64,000 nt of DNA from Solanum dulcamara (Eukaryota; Streptophyta; Magnoliopsida; Solanales; Solanaceae). The notes beneath the pieces are model-generated. The model saw only the letters and a program-made list of their open reading frames with translations. It was not told where the DNA came from and searched no databases. Of the stretch, positions 11,631-22,249 are shown in pieces (the first letter of the stretch is position 1; every line of letters starts with the position of its first letter). The DNA is taken from positions 65,695,134 to 65,759,133 of the forward strand of contig NC_077239.1 in assembly GCF_947179165.1 (NCBI RefSeq). The letters run 5' to 3'. A program made the position numbers and the translations under genes.

Positions 11631-11937
11631 TTTCTTAGGAGTTGAAAGGATAGGTCGTGGGCACTGCATTAGTGGCTACTGCGGGGGGCTGTAGCGGACC
11701 ATGGGCCGCTGTAGCGATGCCAGGCAGTAGCTCATATGGGATTTACTTTTTCAATTCTTTTTTCTAAAATATTTACCTCCTCCTAAAAATGACATGAGGC
11801 AATTTCTTAGTGAAAAATAGCGACTTTGAAGAGGCAAGGCTCCCACGGAACGCATCTTCAACTTCTTCCCTGCCAATCCTTCATCAATCTAGCTAGAATG
11901 AAACCAAGAAATGGGTTCATCACTTCTGTAGCAGCAG
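11631..11937. other. GC-richer segment, possibly an old LTR piece
   Basis: A short GC-rich block with CTGTAGCGGACC-like repeated words is followed by a pyrimidine-rich leader-like stretch. In style it resembles the transcribed part of other gypsy LTRs here, but no ends were found. It is continuous with 25986 onward once element B is removed. Bases 11933-11937 (AGCAG) are the left target duplication of element B. Confidence 0.3.
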
Positions 11938-12691
11938 TATAATGACCATGTCCCAGAAGGTCATTTTTTTGGAATTTTTGTAAAATGATCATTTTACTCC
12001 TTTCTTAGTTGCTCCGAGTCGTTTCTGATTGATACCGGGTGTTGGTTTTATAAAATCATATGAGAAGTTAAGTCTTTGAAAATTTTGAGTTTTCATAAGT
12101 TTCAAGAGTTCAAAAGTAGTATTTGGGATCAGTCAGAGCTACCGGTCTCGAAATGGAATTTCGTCGATTCCAGCAGCTCCGAAATGTAGAAATTGGCCTA
12201 GGAGAGTTTATAAAATCATTTTTGAAGTTGCAACGAAGATTTGAGGGCTTGAATTGGGAATTTGAGAAATTTTAGGCCAAGGTTTGACTTTGGTCAACTT
12301 TCAGAGTTTGATGCTCGAAATAAAATTTCGAATACTTCATTTGATTCCAGGGATGGTTTTTGGTCTAGAAGAAGTGTTGGTTGAATTTTTAGAGGTCTCG
12401 AGCTCGTTTTGATATTTTGAATGTCTAAGTTGATTTAGTTGTGACTTTTTGAGTTTCGGATCAAGGAGATCTCGAATTAAAATTCTGATGGTTCCATCAA
12501 ATCCGAAATGGCCAAATTAGGCTAGGAGCATGGTCGGCATGAGTATCGAGGCAATCGGTACGAGTTTGGGGACATTTGACTCTTTTGACTTTGAAAGTTA
12601 ATATATGATTGACTTCGGTCAACATTCTTGGAAAATGCTATCGGATGAAAATTCTGACAGTGCGGTTGCTTCTAGAACATCGATTTTGGTA

Positions 12692-14510
12692 TTGAACGAC
12701 CCTTGGTTCGCTTCTTGAGGCTTATGGTCTAATTTGGAGGCCCATTGTAAAATTTGGGTTAAAATGATACTTGGGTGTGTGACCCACTTTTTATTAAAAT
12801 TACCTCATATGAAAATTTTAAATGCGCCATTGAATCTGAAACATCGAATTTAGTAGGATAACGTATATGATTTATTTTTATCGGGTTTTGAATGAATCCC
12901 GAGCATCTCATCAGAGATTTTGGACTTTTTCAAAATCTGTGTTGCAATAAAAAAAAATCTGGAGTAAGGCGGTCTATTTTTGGGTTTTTGTCTCAACTTT
13001 AAAACTCCATAACTTGAGTTCTAGAGCTCCAAATTGGGTAATTCAAAATGTAAACTTATGAGATTTTTCGAGGATAACGCATTGGGTAGCTCAAAAAATT
13101 AAATTGGGGCATTCGATTAAGGTAAAATGCTGATTCTAGTTGCTGCAATGTCCATTTTCGGAGTGAACTTTTGAAGAACTTTGAGAATTTATTTCTTGAT
13201 CTATATAAACCCGATTTTGGTGGTTCAAAAGTCTAAATTCAGGAGAATTTCGTGGAAAATCCAGCGGTGAGCTCAAAATCTGGAGGGAAGGCATCATATG
13301 AGGTAAATTTACGAAATTAGTTTCTGTTTTGGTCATTTTCGAAATGTAATTTTGGTGAAGTTTGAGAGATTATATCTTGATCATATGAACTCTTTGTTTA
13401 GTGATTTTAAGGCTATATTGTGGGGAATATCGCAAAAAACATCGTGGTATGTTTGGTTTGGGTCGTGGGGGTGTCATTTGTGAGAAATAATTGTGTATAG
13501 GTACTGCCATGTTCATCTCCTTACCTTAAAATTTTGAAAATTGTTGCATGATCGTGTTGCATTGTTTTTCCACCCCGGATTGTTTGTAATTTGATCCTTG
13601 ATCTTGGAGAACTTTTTAGAACCTATTTTTGCGGTCAATTTCAAAATTTCAGACGCAAATCCCACATTTCCCGTTTTAGACTCCAAAATTGGTCCATCTC
13701 CAAAAATTATAAAATTAGTGTCTAAATGACCATAAGTCATTGTGATTCTTTTATTGAAAGCATGGCAGCGTTTCGAGGTCGTTCGAAAGGGAAAAGCTCC
13801 GACACAGTGATTTGGATCGCACGTGTTCAGCCTACAAGTAGACTACAATTTCCTTTCTATAGATTGAGATGAAATGTGTGAAAGCATGTTGAAATAGATG
13901 GAATTTGGGTTGGGTAGTTTATTTGTATATCTTAAGTGTTAGAAATCACATTTTAGGCTTTTTATTGGTTTTTTGCGAGTAATTGGAAGCATATGTTCCT
14001 TTCCGTTATTTATTAGTATTGTAAGAAGAGTAGAATGCTTAAGTTGTTGATATTACAGAGCATGTTGACCTTAATATAGGTTGTAAACTTACCCTAGTTT
14101 CCTCGACATCGCTCCGGCAGACTTAGATCTTTGTAGAATGGTGTAGCAGGCTAGTGCCTGATAGTTTGGCCTTAGCTGAGAGATAATCTTGCTTTTATAA
14201 ACACCCTTATCCATACCTCAACATAATTGTGACTTTCGAGATGTGTCGGCGATACTGGACCTTGTGATCATTCTTTTTCGACTCTGGTTCAAGCTTTGGC
14301 GATTTATCATTTGATTCATTGGGGAGGAGATTCCTAGAACTATTAGCGTCTAGTTGGAAAGAAGAATATTAGGCACTATTGGATAAAATAGCTACGAGCA
14401 TCCGGGTACTCTGTCCTGACCTCAGCCACATTGAATATTTGGTGAGCATCCGGGTACTCAGACGCGGCCTCTGTTGACTTCCTAGTATGGCGAGTATCCG
14501 AGTATGGGAA
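12692..14510 (+). repeat. LTR tandem unit 1 (about 1.82 kb)
   Basis: First of three head-to-tail units. It starts inside the normal LTR sequence near GAACGACCCTTGGTTCGC and ends in the short-repeat array at 14395-14510. Confidence 0.8.
14395..14510 (+). repeat. 48-50 bp repeat array, unit 1
   Basis: About two and a half monomers with the core GAGCATCCGGGTACTCAG. Longer arrays of the same monomer lie in the other units and LTRs. Confidence 0.75.
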
Positions 14511-16514
14511 TTTTGAATGCGCCTTAGTTCACTTGACGAGGCTTTCAGTCTGATTTGGAGGCCCATTGTGAAATTTGACTTAAAGTGACACTGGGTGTGG
14601 GACCCATTTTTTGTTAAAATGACCTCGTATGGAAATTTCTAATGCACCATTGAATCTGGAATGTCAAATTTAGTTGGGTAGCATTTATGATTTATTTTTA
14701 TCGGTTATGAACGAATCCCGACCACCCCATTGGAGATTTTGGCCTTTTTCAAAATTTGTGTTGCAGCAAAAAAAATCTGGAGCAAGGCAGCCTGTTTTTG
14801 GGGTTTTATCTCAACTTTAAAACCCCAAAACTTGAATTCTAGAGCTCTAAATTAGGTGATTAAAAAAGAAAACTTGTGAGATTTTTTGAGGAGAACGCAT
14901 TGGGTAGCTCAGACACTGAATTGGGACATTCAATTGAGGTAAAATCTTGATTCTAGTTGCTACATTGTCCATTTTCGGAGTTAAATTTTGAAGAACTTTG
15001 AGAATTTATTTCTTAGTCTATATAAATACAATTTTGGTAATTCAAAGGACTAAATTCAACAAAATTTCATGAAAAATCCGGTGGTGAGCTCAAATCTGGA
15101 GGGAAGGCATCTTGTGAGGTAAATTTACGAAATTAGTTTCTGTTTTAGTCATTTTTGGAATGTAATTTTGTTGAACTTTGGGAGATTGTATCTTGATTAT
15201 ATGAACTCCTTTTAAAATAATTTTTAAGGATAGATTGTGGGTTATTTCGCAAAGAACATCGTGGTAGTTTGGTTTGGGTCGTGGGGGTGTCATTTTTGAG
15301 AAATAATTATGTAAAGGTACTGCCAAGTTCATCTCCTTAGCTTAAAATTTTGGAAATTGTTGCATGATTATCTTGCGTTGTTTTTCCACCCCGGATTGTG
15401 TTGTAATTTGATCCTTGATCTTGGGAGCTTTTTAGAACCTATTTTTAGGGTCAATTCCAAAATTTCAAACGCGGGTCCCATATTTACCCTTTTAGACCCC
15501 AAAATTAGTCTATCTCCAAAAAATATAAAATCAGTGTCTAAATGACCATAACGATGTTTTGATTCTTTTATTAACAGCATGGCAGCATTTCGAGATCGTT
15601 CGTGAGGGAAAAACTCCGACACAGTGATTTGGAGCATGCGTGTTCAGCCTACAGGTAGGCTACAATTTCCTTTCTTTAGATTAAGCTGTAATGTGTGAAA
15701 GCATGTTGAAATAGATGAAATTTGGGTTGGGTAGTTTATTTGTATATTTTAGGTGTTAGAAATCACGGTTTAGGCTTTTTTTTTTGAGTAATTAGAAGCA
15801 TGTGTTCCTTTCCGTTATTTGCTGGTATTGTAAGAAGAGTAGAATGCTTATGGTGCTAATATTACAAAGCATGTTGGCATTAGTATAGGTTGTAAACTTG
15901 CCCTAATTGCCGCGGCGTCGCTCCAGCAGGCTTAGATCCTTGTAGAACGATGCAACAGGCTAGTGCTTGATAGTTAGGTCTTAGCTGGGCGATAATCTTA
16001 ATTTTATAAACACCCTTATCCATACCTAAACATAATTGTGACTTTCGAGATGTGTCGGCGATACTAGACCTTGTGATCGATCAATTTTGGCTCCAGTTCA
16101 AGCTTTGGCGGTTTATCATTTAATTTATTGGGAAGGAGATTCTCAAAACTATTAGCATTTAGTTGGAAAGAAGATTTTTAGGCACCATCATATAAAATAT
16201 ATATGAGCATCTGGATTCTTAGTCCTAGCCTCAGCCACATTGAATATTCGATGAGCATTCGGGTACTTATATGTGGCTTTTGTTGACTTGCTAGTATGAC
16301 GAGCATCTAGGTACGCAACCCCAGCCTCGACCGTACCAACATATTACGGCGAACATCCAGATATCTAGCCCCGACCTCAACCTTACTAATGTATTATTGC
16401 GAGCACCCGGGTACTCAGTCCAACCTCAACCACATTGAATATTCATGGAGCATTCGGGTACTCAGTCCCTATCTCTACCGGCTTGCTAGTATGACGAGCA
16501 TCCAGGTATGGAAA
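14511..16514 (+). repeat. LTR tandem unit 2 (2,004 bp)
   Basis: Second unit. It opens with TTTTGAATGCGCC directly after an array monomer, and ends in its own array at 16205-16511. Confidence 0.8.
16205..16511 (+). repeat. 48-50 bp repeat array, unit 2
   Basis: About six monomers with the core GAGCATCCGGGTACTCAG, alternating with CCTCGACC, TACTAATGTATTA and CTTGCTAGTATG spacer words. Confidence 0.75.
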
Positions 16515-18365
16515 TTTTGAATGTTCCTTGGTTCGCTTCTGGAGGCTTCTGTTCTGATCTGAAGGCCCATTATAAAATTTGGCTAAAAATGACACTTGGG
16601 TGTGGGATCCACTTTTTATTAAAATGACCTCATATGGAAATTTCGAATGCGCTATTGAATCCGAAATATTGAATATAGTAGGGTAGCATATTTAGTTTAT
16701 TTTTATCGGGTTTTGAACTAATCCCGAGCACCCCGTCGGAGATTTTAGACTTTTCCAAAATCTGTGTTTCAGCAAAAAAAATCTGGAGCAAGGCAGCCTG
16801 TTTTTGGGTTTTTGTCTCAACTTTAAAACCTCAAAACTTGAATTTTAGAGCTTCAAATTGGGTGATTAAAAAGGCAAACTTGTGAGATTTTTCGAGGAAA
16901 ACGCATTGGGTAGCTCAAACACTGAATTGGGGTATTTGATTGAGGTAAATTCTTGATTCTAGTTGCTGTATTGTCCATTTTCGGAGTTAAATTTTGAAGA
17001 ACTTTGATAATTTGTTTCTTGGTCTATATAAAAACAATTTTGGTAATTCAAAGGTCTAAATTCAAGAGATTTTCGTGGGGGATCCAATTGTGGGCTCAAA
17101 ATCTGGAGGGGAGGCGTCGTGTGAGGTAAATTTATGAAATTAGTTTCTATTTTAGTCATTTTCGAAATGTAATTTTGTTGAACTTTCGAAAATTATATCT
17201 TAATCATATCAACTCCATTTTTAGTAATTTTTAAGGCTGTGGGGAATTTCGCAAGGGTCATTGTGGTATATTTTGTTTGGGTCGTGGGGGTGTCATTTTT
17301 TAGAAATAATTATTTAAAGATACTGCCATGTTCGAAAGAGAAAAACTCCAACACAGTGATTTGGAGCGTGCATGTTCAGCCTACAAGTAGACTACAGGTT
17401 CCTTTCTTTAGATTGAGCTAGAATGTTTGAAAACATGTTGAAATAGATAGAATTTGGGTTGGGTAGTTTATTTGTATATCTTAGATATTAGAATTACATT
17501 TTAGGCTTTTTATTGGTTTTTTTGGGTAATTGGAAGCTTATGTTCTTTTTCATTTTTTGCTGGTATTGTGAGAAGAGTTGAATGCTTATGTTGTTGATAT
17601 TACGGAGCATGTTGGCCTTAGTATTGGTTGTAAAGTTGACCTAGTTGCCTCATCATCGCTCCGGTGGACTTAGATCTTTGTAGAACAGTGTAGCAGGCTA
17701 GTGCCTGATAGTTTGGACTAAGCTGGGCGATAACCTTGCTTTTATAAACACCTTTATCCATACCTTAACATAATTATGACTTTCAAGATACGTTGGTGAT
17801 ACTAGACCTTGTGATTGTTCTATTTTGACTTCGGTTCAAGCTTTGGAAGTTTATCATTTGATTTATTAGGGAAGAGATTCTCAGAACTATTAGAATCTAG
17901 TTGGAAAGAAGAATATTAGACACCATCGGATAAAATATCTGTGAGCATCCGGGTACTTAGTCCCGTTCTCAGCCATATTGAATATTCGGGGAGCATCTAG
18001 GGACTCAGACGAGGCCTCTATCGACTTGCTAGCATGGCGAGCATCTAGGTACGCAGCCTTGGCCTCGATTGTACCAACGTATTACGGTAAGCATTCGGGT
18101 ATCTAGCCCCAGCCTCAACCTTATTGGTGTATTATGGCGAGTATCCGAGTACTCAGTCCCGGCCTCTACTGACTTGCTTATATGGAGAACCTCTGGGTAA
18201 GCAACCTCGACTGTACCAATGTATTATGGCAAACATTTGGGTACCCTTCCCCAACCTCGACCTTACTAATGTATTATGGTGAGCATCTGAGTACTCAGTC
18301 CTAGCTTCGACCACATTAAATATTCGAGCGAGCATCTGGGTCCAAGTCCCGGCCTCGACCCCTAG
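16515..18365 (+). repeat. LTR tandem unit 3, with a deletion of about 300 bp
   Basis: Third unit. It opens with TTTTGAATGTTCC at the same kind of junction as unit 2. Near 17332 it jumps from GCCATGTTC to GAAAGAG, skipping about 300 bases that are present in units 1 and 2. The word GTTC occurs at both edges of the missing piece in the other units. Its array is at 17943-18360 and the normal LTR end follows. Confidence 0.75.
17943..18360 (+). repeat. 48-50 bp repeat array, unit 3
   Basis: About eight monomers of the same family, ending in the CCCGGCCTCGACCCCTAGAG border that also ends the 3' LTR array. Confidence 0.78.
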
Positions 18366-19180
18366 AGCAATTCTGGTTTAGCAGTTTTTAGAGATTCTTA
18401 GTTCTAAAATGACATGGTTCTTCAGTTCCTAACATCACAGATTCTTGGTTCCTAGACTCGATAGTTGTAACTTTTTTGTGTACCTGCGGGCTTATGGGGG
18501 TCCATCTGGATTTTTATTTAAACTTGTGCACGAGTGTCCTAGCTGGGCTTATGACGGCCCTGTTGGGTTTAGTTTAGTTGTAGTCTCTTAGATAGTACCC
18601 TTTTCACTTTAGGTGCTTACTATGACTCCTAGTTAGGCTTATTCCTCTTTTTCTTATTGTTATTACCTTTCCTTCTCAGTCGACCTATGATGCCTACTGG
18701 GTACCTGTTGTCTTGGTACTCATACTACACTATGCATCTATTTTTGTGATGTAGGACCGAGCACCGGCTATCGCTGTAGATAGATCAAGCTTGTTGTAGT
18801 TAGCTTTGGAGACTAGTATGAGCTCTTGATGTTTTGGGATCATTTCTATCTCCTTCAGTATGGATGACCCATCTTTTGCCTTTTTGAGACTAGCCAATTG
18901 TTATCTATATTTTTGGTCCATATTTGGGACTTGTACTCGTCTTTTCTTTTATGGTAGCTCTATACTTGTGACTTCCAGGTTTTGGGAGGGATCTTTAGTT
19001 GTATATATCATGTTTTGATTTTACTTCCACTTATTTATTTTGTGTAGGTTAGAATTTTCCATTCATGGTTAGTTTATGCCCTCAAACCTATTATTTGTCA
19101 TTCCACGTTTACGAGTTGGCTTACCTACTGGAGGGTTATAGTAGTTGCCATCATGACATGAAAAATTGGGTCATGACAAA

Positions 19181-19193
19181 TTGGTATCATAGT
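19181..19193 (+). promoter_or_regulatory. Primer-binding site of element B
   Basis: TTGGTATCATAG follows the LTR end by two bases and matches the initiator-Met tRNA primer site with one change. The leader that follows shares words with other gypsy leaders here (CTAGTAGAGTCCTGCGG). Confidence 0.8.
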
Positions 19194-19199
19194 CCTAGG

Positions 19200-19473
19200 T
19201 TCATTGGTCTCACTTGTACAGAGCTAACGTCTAGTAGAGTCCTGCGGATCTATGTAGTGATATCTGTGACTTATCTTCTAGAGGCTATAGGATGTCTTTA
19301 GGAATATATCTCTTTGGTATCATTGTCATGCTGAGTGTGTCTTATCAGTTTCTAACAATCTCATTTGACTTATTCTTATATATTTGTATATTGTGCCCCT
19401 CGACTAAGTAAGATTCAAAATCCCTTAGTTGAGTCGTTAGATGTTTTGACCCCCGGTAGGTAATTCTTTAGTA
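19200..19473 (+). other. Leader of element B, gag deleted
   Basis: The untranslated leader is followed almost at once by protease sequence. The roughly 1 kb of gag expected in between is missing; only a trace of a gag C-terminus appears elsewhere, at about 20991-21110. Confidence 0.55.
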
Positions 19474-19938
19474 GTGGATCAGGTCTTTAGATCCTGTGTG
19501 GTGACTATTCAGTGGCGAGACACTAGGGTTGATATCATTTTGCTTGATATAGTAAATTTTGACTTGATTATGGGCATGGAGTGGTTATCCCCTCACCGAG
19601 AAGTTTTGTATTATTATGCTAAGACCATTACCTTAGCCATGCCACGTATTTTGCCAGTGGTGTGGCAGAGCTCTTGCAGTCGCATGCCAGTTGCAGTAAT
19701 CTCTTTTGTTCAAGCTCTGAGGTTAGTTTCTTGTGGATGTTTGGCATACTTGGCTTGTGTTAGGGATGTGAGCAAGAAGGGCCCTATAGTTGATTCAATA
19801 CCTATAGTTCGAGAGTTTGCAGATATGTTTCCTGCCGACCTTCTTGGTCTTCCTCCGGATCGTGATATTGACTTCGCCATTAATTTAGAGTCGGGTACTC
19901 ATCATATTTCCATCCCACCATACCGTATGGCCCCTTAG
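19474..19938 (+). pseudogene. Element B aspartic protease end and RT linker
   Basis: The C-terminal half of a retropepsin-like protease and the linker to reverse transcriptase. Recognisable parts are LLDIVNFDLIMGMEWLSPH (protease core after the catalytic loop), GCLAYLACVRD, and IPIVREFADMFPADLLGLPP, which precedes RT in chromovirus polyproteins. The frame ends RMAP and a stop, where relatives continue into the RT N-terminus. The catalytic DSG part of the protease is missing, so it cannot work as written. The minus-strand relative at 53108-53500 has the same protease words. Confidence 0.85.
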
Positions 19939-20995
19939 AGCTCAAGGAGCTCAGTGTTCATCTTCAGGATCTCTTAGATAAGGGACTCATTCGGCCTAGC
20001 ATATTTCCTTGAGGTGATCCAGTCCTGTTGTTTAAGAAAAAAGACAGTACTATACGAAAATGTATTGATTACAAACAATTGAACAAGGTGATAGTAAGGA
20101 ACAATTACCCCATGCCTGGGATTGATGACCTATTCGACCAGCTTCAAGGTGTCGTGGTGTTTTCTAAGATTGATTTGAGATCTGGCTACCACCAATTGAG
20201 GATTAGGGCAGCACACGTTTGTAAGACCGCATTTAGGACTCGTTACGGCCACTATGAGCTCTTAATATGTCTTTTGGATTGATTAATACCCCTGCCACAT
20301 TAATAGACTTGATGACTCAAGTATTTAGATCGTACAGGGACTCATTCATCATAGTCTTCATCGATGGCATTCTAGTATAATCATAGATCCGGGATGAGTA
20401 TGAGCAACATTTAAGAGAAGTGCTCCAGACTTTAAGAGATCAGCGGCTTTATTCCAAGTTCTCAAAGTGCAAGTTTTGGCTGGAAATCATAGAATTCTTG
20501 GGGTATGTGGTGTCCAAGGATGGTATTATGGTAGATCCAACGAAGATTGAGGTTATTCGTGATTGGGCCAGGCCCACTTCTGTGTCTGAGATTTGTAGCT
20601 TCGTTGAATTGGCAGGGTATTATAGGCACTTTGTTGAGGAATTTTCTACTATAGCAATACCTTTGACTTGGTTGACTTTCCAGGATGTTTCGTTTGTATG
20701 GTTGGAGGAGTGTGAGAGGAGCTTTCTTACCATCACTCCTATATTGACTTTTCTAGTTGAGGGCGAGGGATTCACTATTTATTATGACACATTCAACATT
20801 AGTTTGGGTTGTGTACTAATGCAGCAGGGCAGGGTTATTGCTTATGCATCGAGGCATCTTAAGTTGAATAAGAGCAGCTACCCCACTCATGACTTGGAGT
20901 TGGCGATGGTAGTTTTTTCTCTTAAGATTTGGAGGCACTGTCCGTATGGAGTTTGATGCGAGATCTACACTGATCATAAGAGCCAGGTCAATATC
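19939..20995 (+). pseudogene. Element B reverse transcriptase and RNase H remnant
   Basis: RT palm and fingers are readable in pieces: [32 protein letters not shown], and after a frameshift near 20270 the thumb part [20 protein letters not shown]. RNase H follows ([40 protein letters not shown]). The catalytic FIDD motif near 20360 reads FIDG, followed by a stop three codons later, so the polymerase site is lost. After the RNase H words IYTDHKS the frame breaks off at about 20995 into unrelated sequence, and integrase is absent. Confidence 0.88.
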
Positions 20996-22130
20996 ATGGT
21001 TTTATGCCGCCTCCAGTTAGAGGTAGTGCTCAGAGTGTTGCTGGTTATCCTTCAAGTGTTCAGATCGTGGTCGGTTAGGATTCGTTCTATGCTTTCATAG
21101 GTCAGCCAGAGGTTGAGGATCTAGGTATTGGTTATAGTTGCCTGATTTTCTGGTTTTGTTATATATTGCTCATTTTATGTGGTTTTGGGGTTTTCATACC
21201 TATTTGTGTCTTTTTGTCTTATTAGTTACCTTTTGACTGTTGTGCTTGCCTTATCTAGACTCGTGTGCGTGTGTTTTAGCTCTGTAGCTGATTTCTTTTA
21301 GTAGTGGATCGACTATGTCAATTTCCTGGTTTGAGTAGTGGTGGTTGAGCAACTCCCCATGCCTTGTCTTATTGGCTCTATTCTGAGTTTGCGGACAGGC
21401 AAGTTAGCTTCCTTTTTTATCTCCCTTACCATTGATTTTGTGGTGGTGCCGTTCCTTGTTAGATATGTTCCTAGACCTGCTTTGTTTGGTGCTAGAAGTT
21501 GTGGTGCTAGTGGTTTTGGTTGGATTGTCGTAGTTAGAGGTTGTCCCTTTGGGTTAATGATTGCATGGTTCTTCGTACAATTATGCTTTACTAGCTTTGA
21601 TTTGAATAGTAACCCTCCTCTCTGCCATTCTAGTTTTCCTGTCTTAGACGGTTGTCCTCATTATTTTGCATCGATTGGTTCGTAGTTGAAAGGTTAATTG
21701 TCAAGGTAGTATGTGATGGAGGTGTAGCATCTTTGGAGTTATGGTAGATTCTGCTTATTGATTCCTCTTTATGCCTTATTGGTATTTCATGTCCTTAGAC
21801 TGCAGAGTAAAGGTTTACTCTCTTTTACCTACCTGGTGGGGAAGTTGATTGGAAATCTTATATACAGGATGGGGTTAAGGTAATTCGTGGAGTGTGGAAT
21901 TTTGAATTTGTTCAAGATAAAAAGATTGATTTCGGCATAATCAGTAGATTGTGGTGTTTATGAGTGGGAGTAGATGCCTTTGGACTATTACTGATCAGTT
22001 GTCCATGCTTCTGTGCCACCTACTGGCTTGGCTTCCCTTGGACTAGGATGATTGGCTCAGACTTTTGGAGTTGGAAGTGAATTTGAGGATTTTCCTCTCA
22101 GCCTGAGTTTTGTGATAGCATTGTTCGACC
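20996..22130 (+). other. Unexplained internal segment of element B
   Basis: The first 100 bases recall a gag C-terminus (PPPVRGSAQSVAGYPSS) and are therefore out of order. The remainder, about 1 kb, matches no retroelement domain I recognise. It is T-rich with weak open frames (for example 21338-21685, hydrophobic and Cys-rich, not resembling a known family). It replaces the integrase. It may be captured or rearranged DNA. Confidence 0.45.
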
Positions 22131-22249
22131 CAAAAAGGTATCTGAGGTTTCATGAAAGCGTGTAGGCCCAGAACCCTCATCCTTTTATGCCTTTAGGCTA
22201 TGACTGTACTTTCACTTTTGGGGACAAAAGTTTTTTTAGTAGTGGATGT
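22131..22249 (+). other. 3' untranslated end of element B interior
   Basis: The words ACTTTTGGGGACAAAAGTTT and TTAGTAGTGGATGT precede the 3' LTR. The same words precede the LTR tip at 5261, which ties the two copies to one family. Confidence 0.6.

Larger units (their letters stand above)
11938..19178 (+). repeat. Expanded 5' LTR of element B (7,241 bp)
   Basis: It starts TATAATGACC and ends GGGTCATGACA directly before the primer site. Bases 11938-12690 align with the start of the 3' LTR (22250-23000). After that, one segment occurs three times in tandem, starting near 12692, 14511 and 16515, where the 3' LTR has it once. Recurrent landmarks are the word GGCCCATT near 12739, 14560 and 16564, and the words TTTTTATCGG and GATTCTAGTTGCT in every unit. 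No gene is present. Confidence 0.88.

Noticed and set aside
11891..11937. Possible first exon starting MKPRNGFITSVAAA
   Set aside because: Only a dozen codons before the insertion, no splice or continuation found on the far side at 25986, and the context looks like LTR or leader sequence.
12000..18400. Several short open frames within the 5' LTR of element B
   Set aside because: Related frames recur only because the LTR units are duplicated, and they carry no domain and different stops in each unit.
21338..21685. Open frame of 115 codons, hydrophobic and Cys-rich
   Set aside because: No family resemblance, no start context or conservation evidence, and it lies inside a rearranged retrotransposon.
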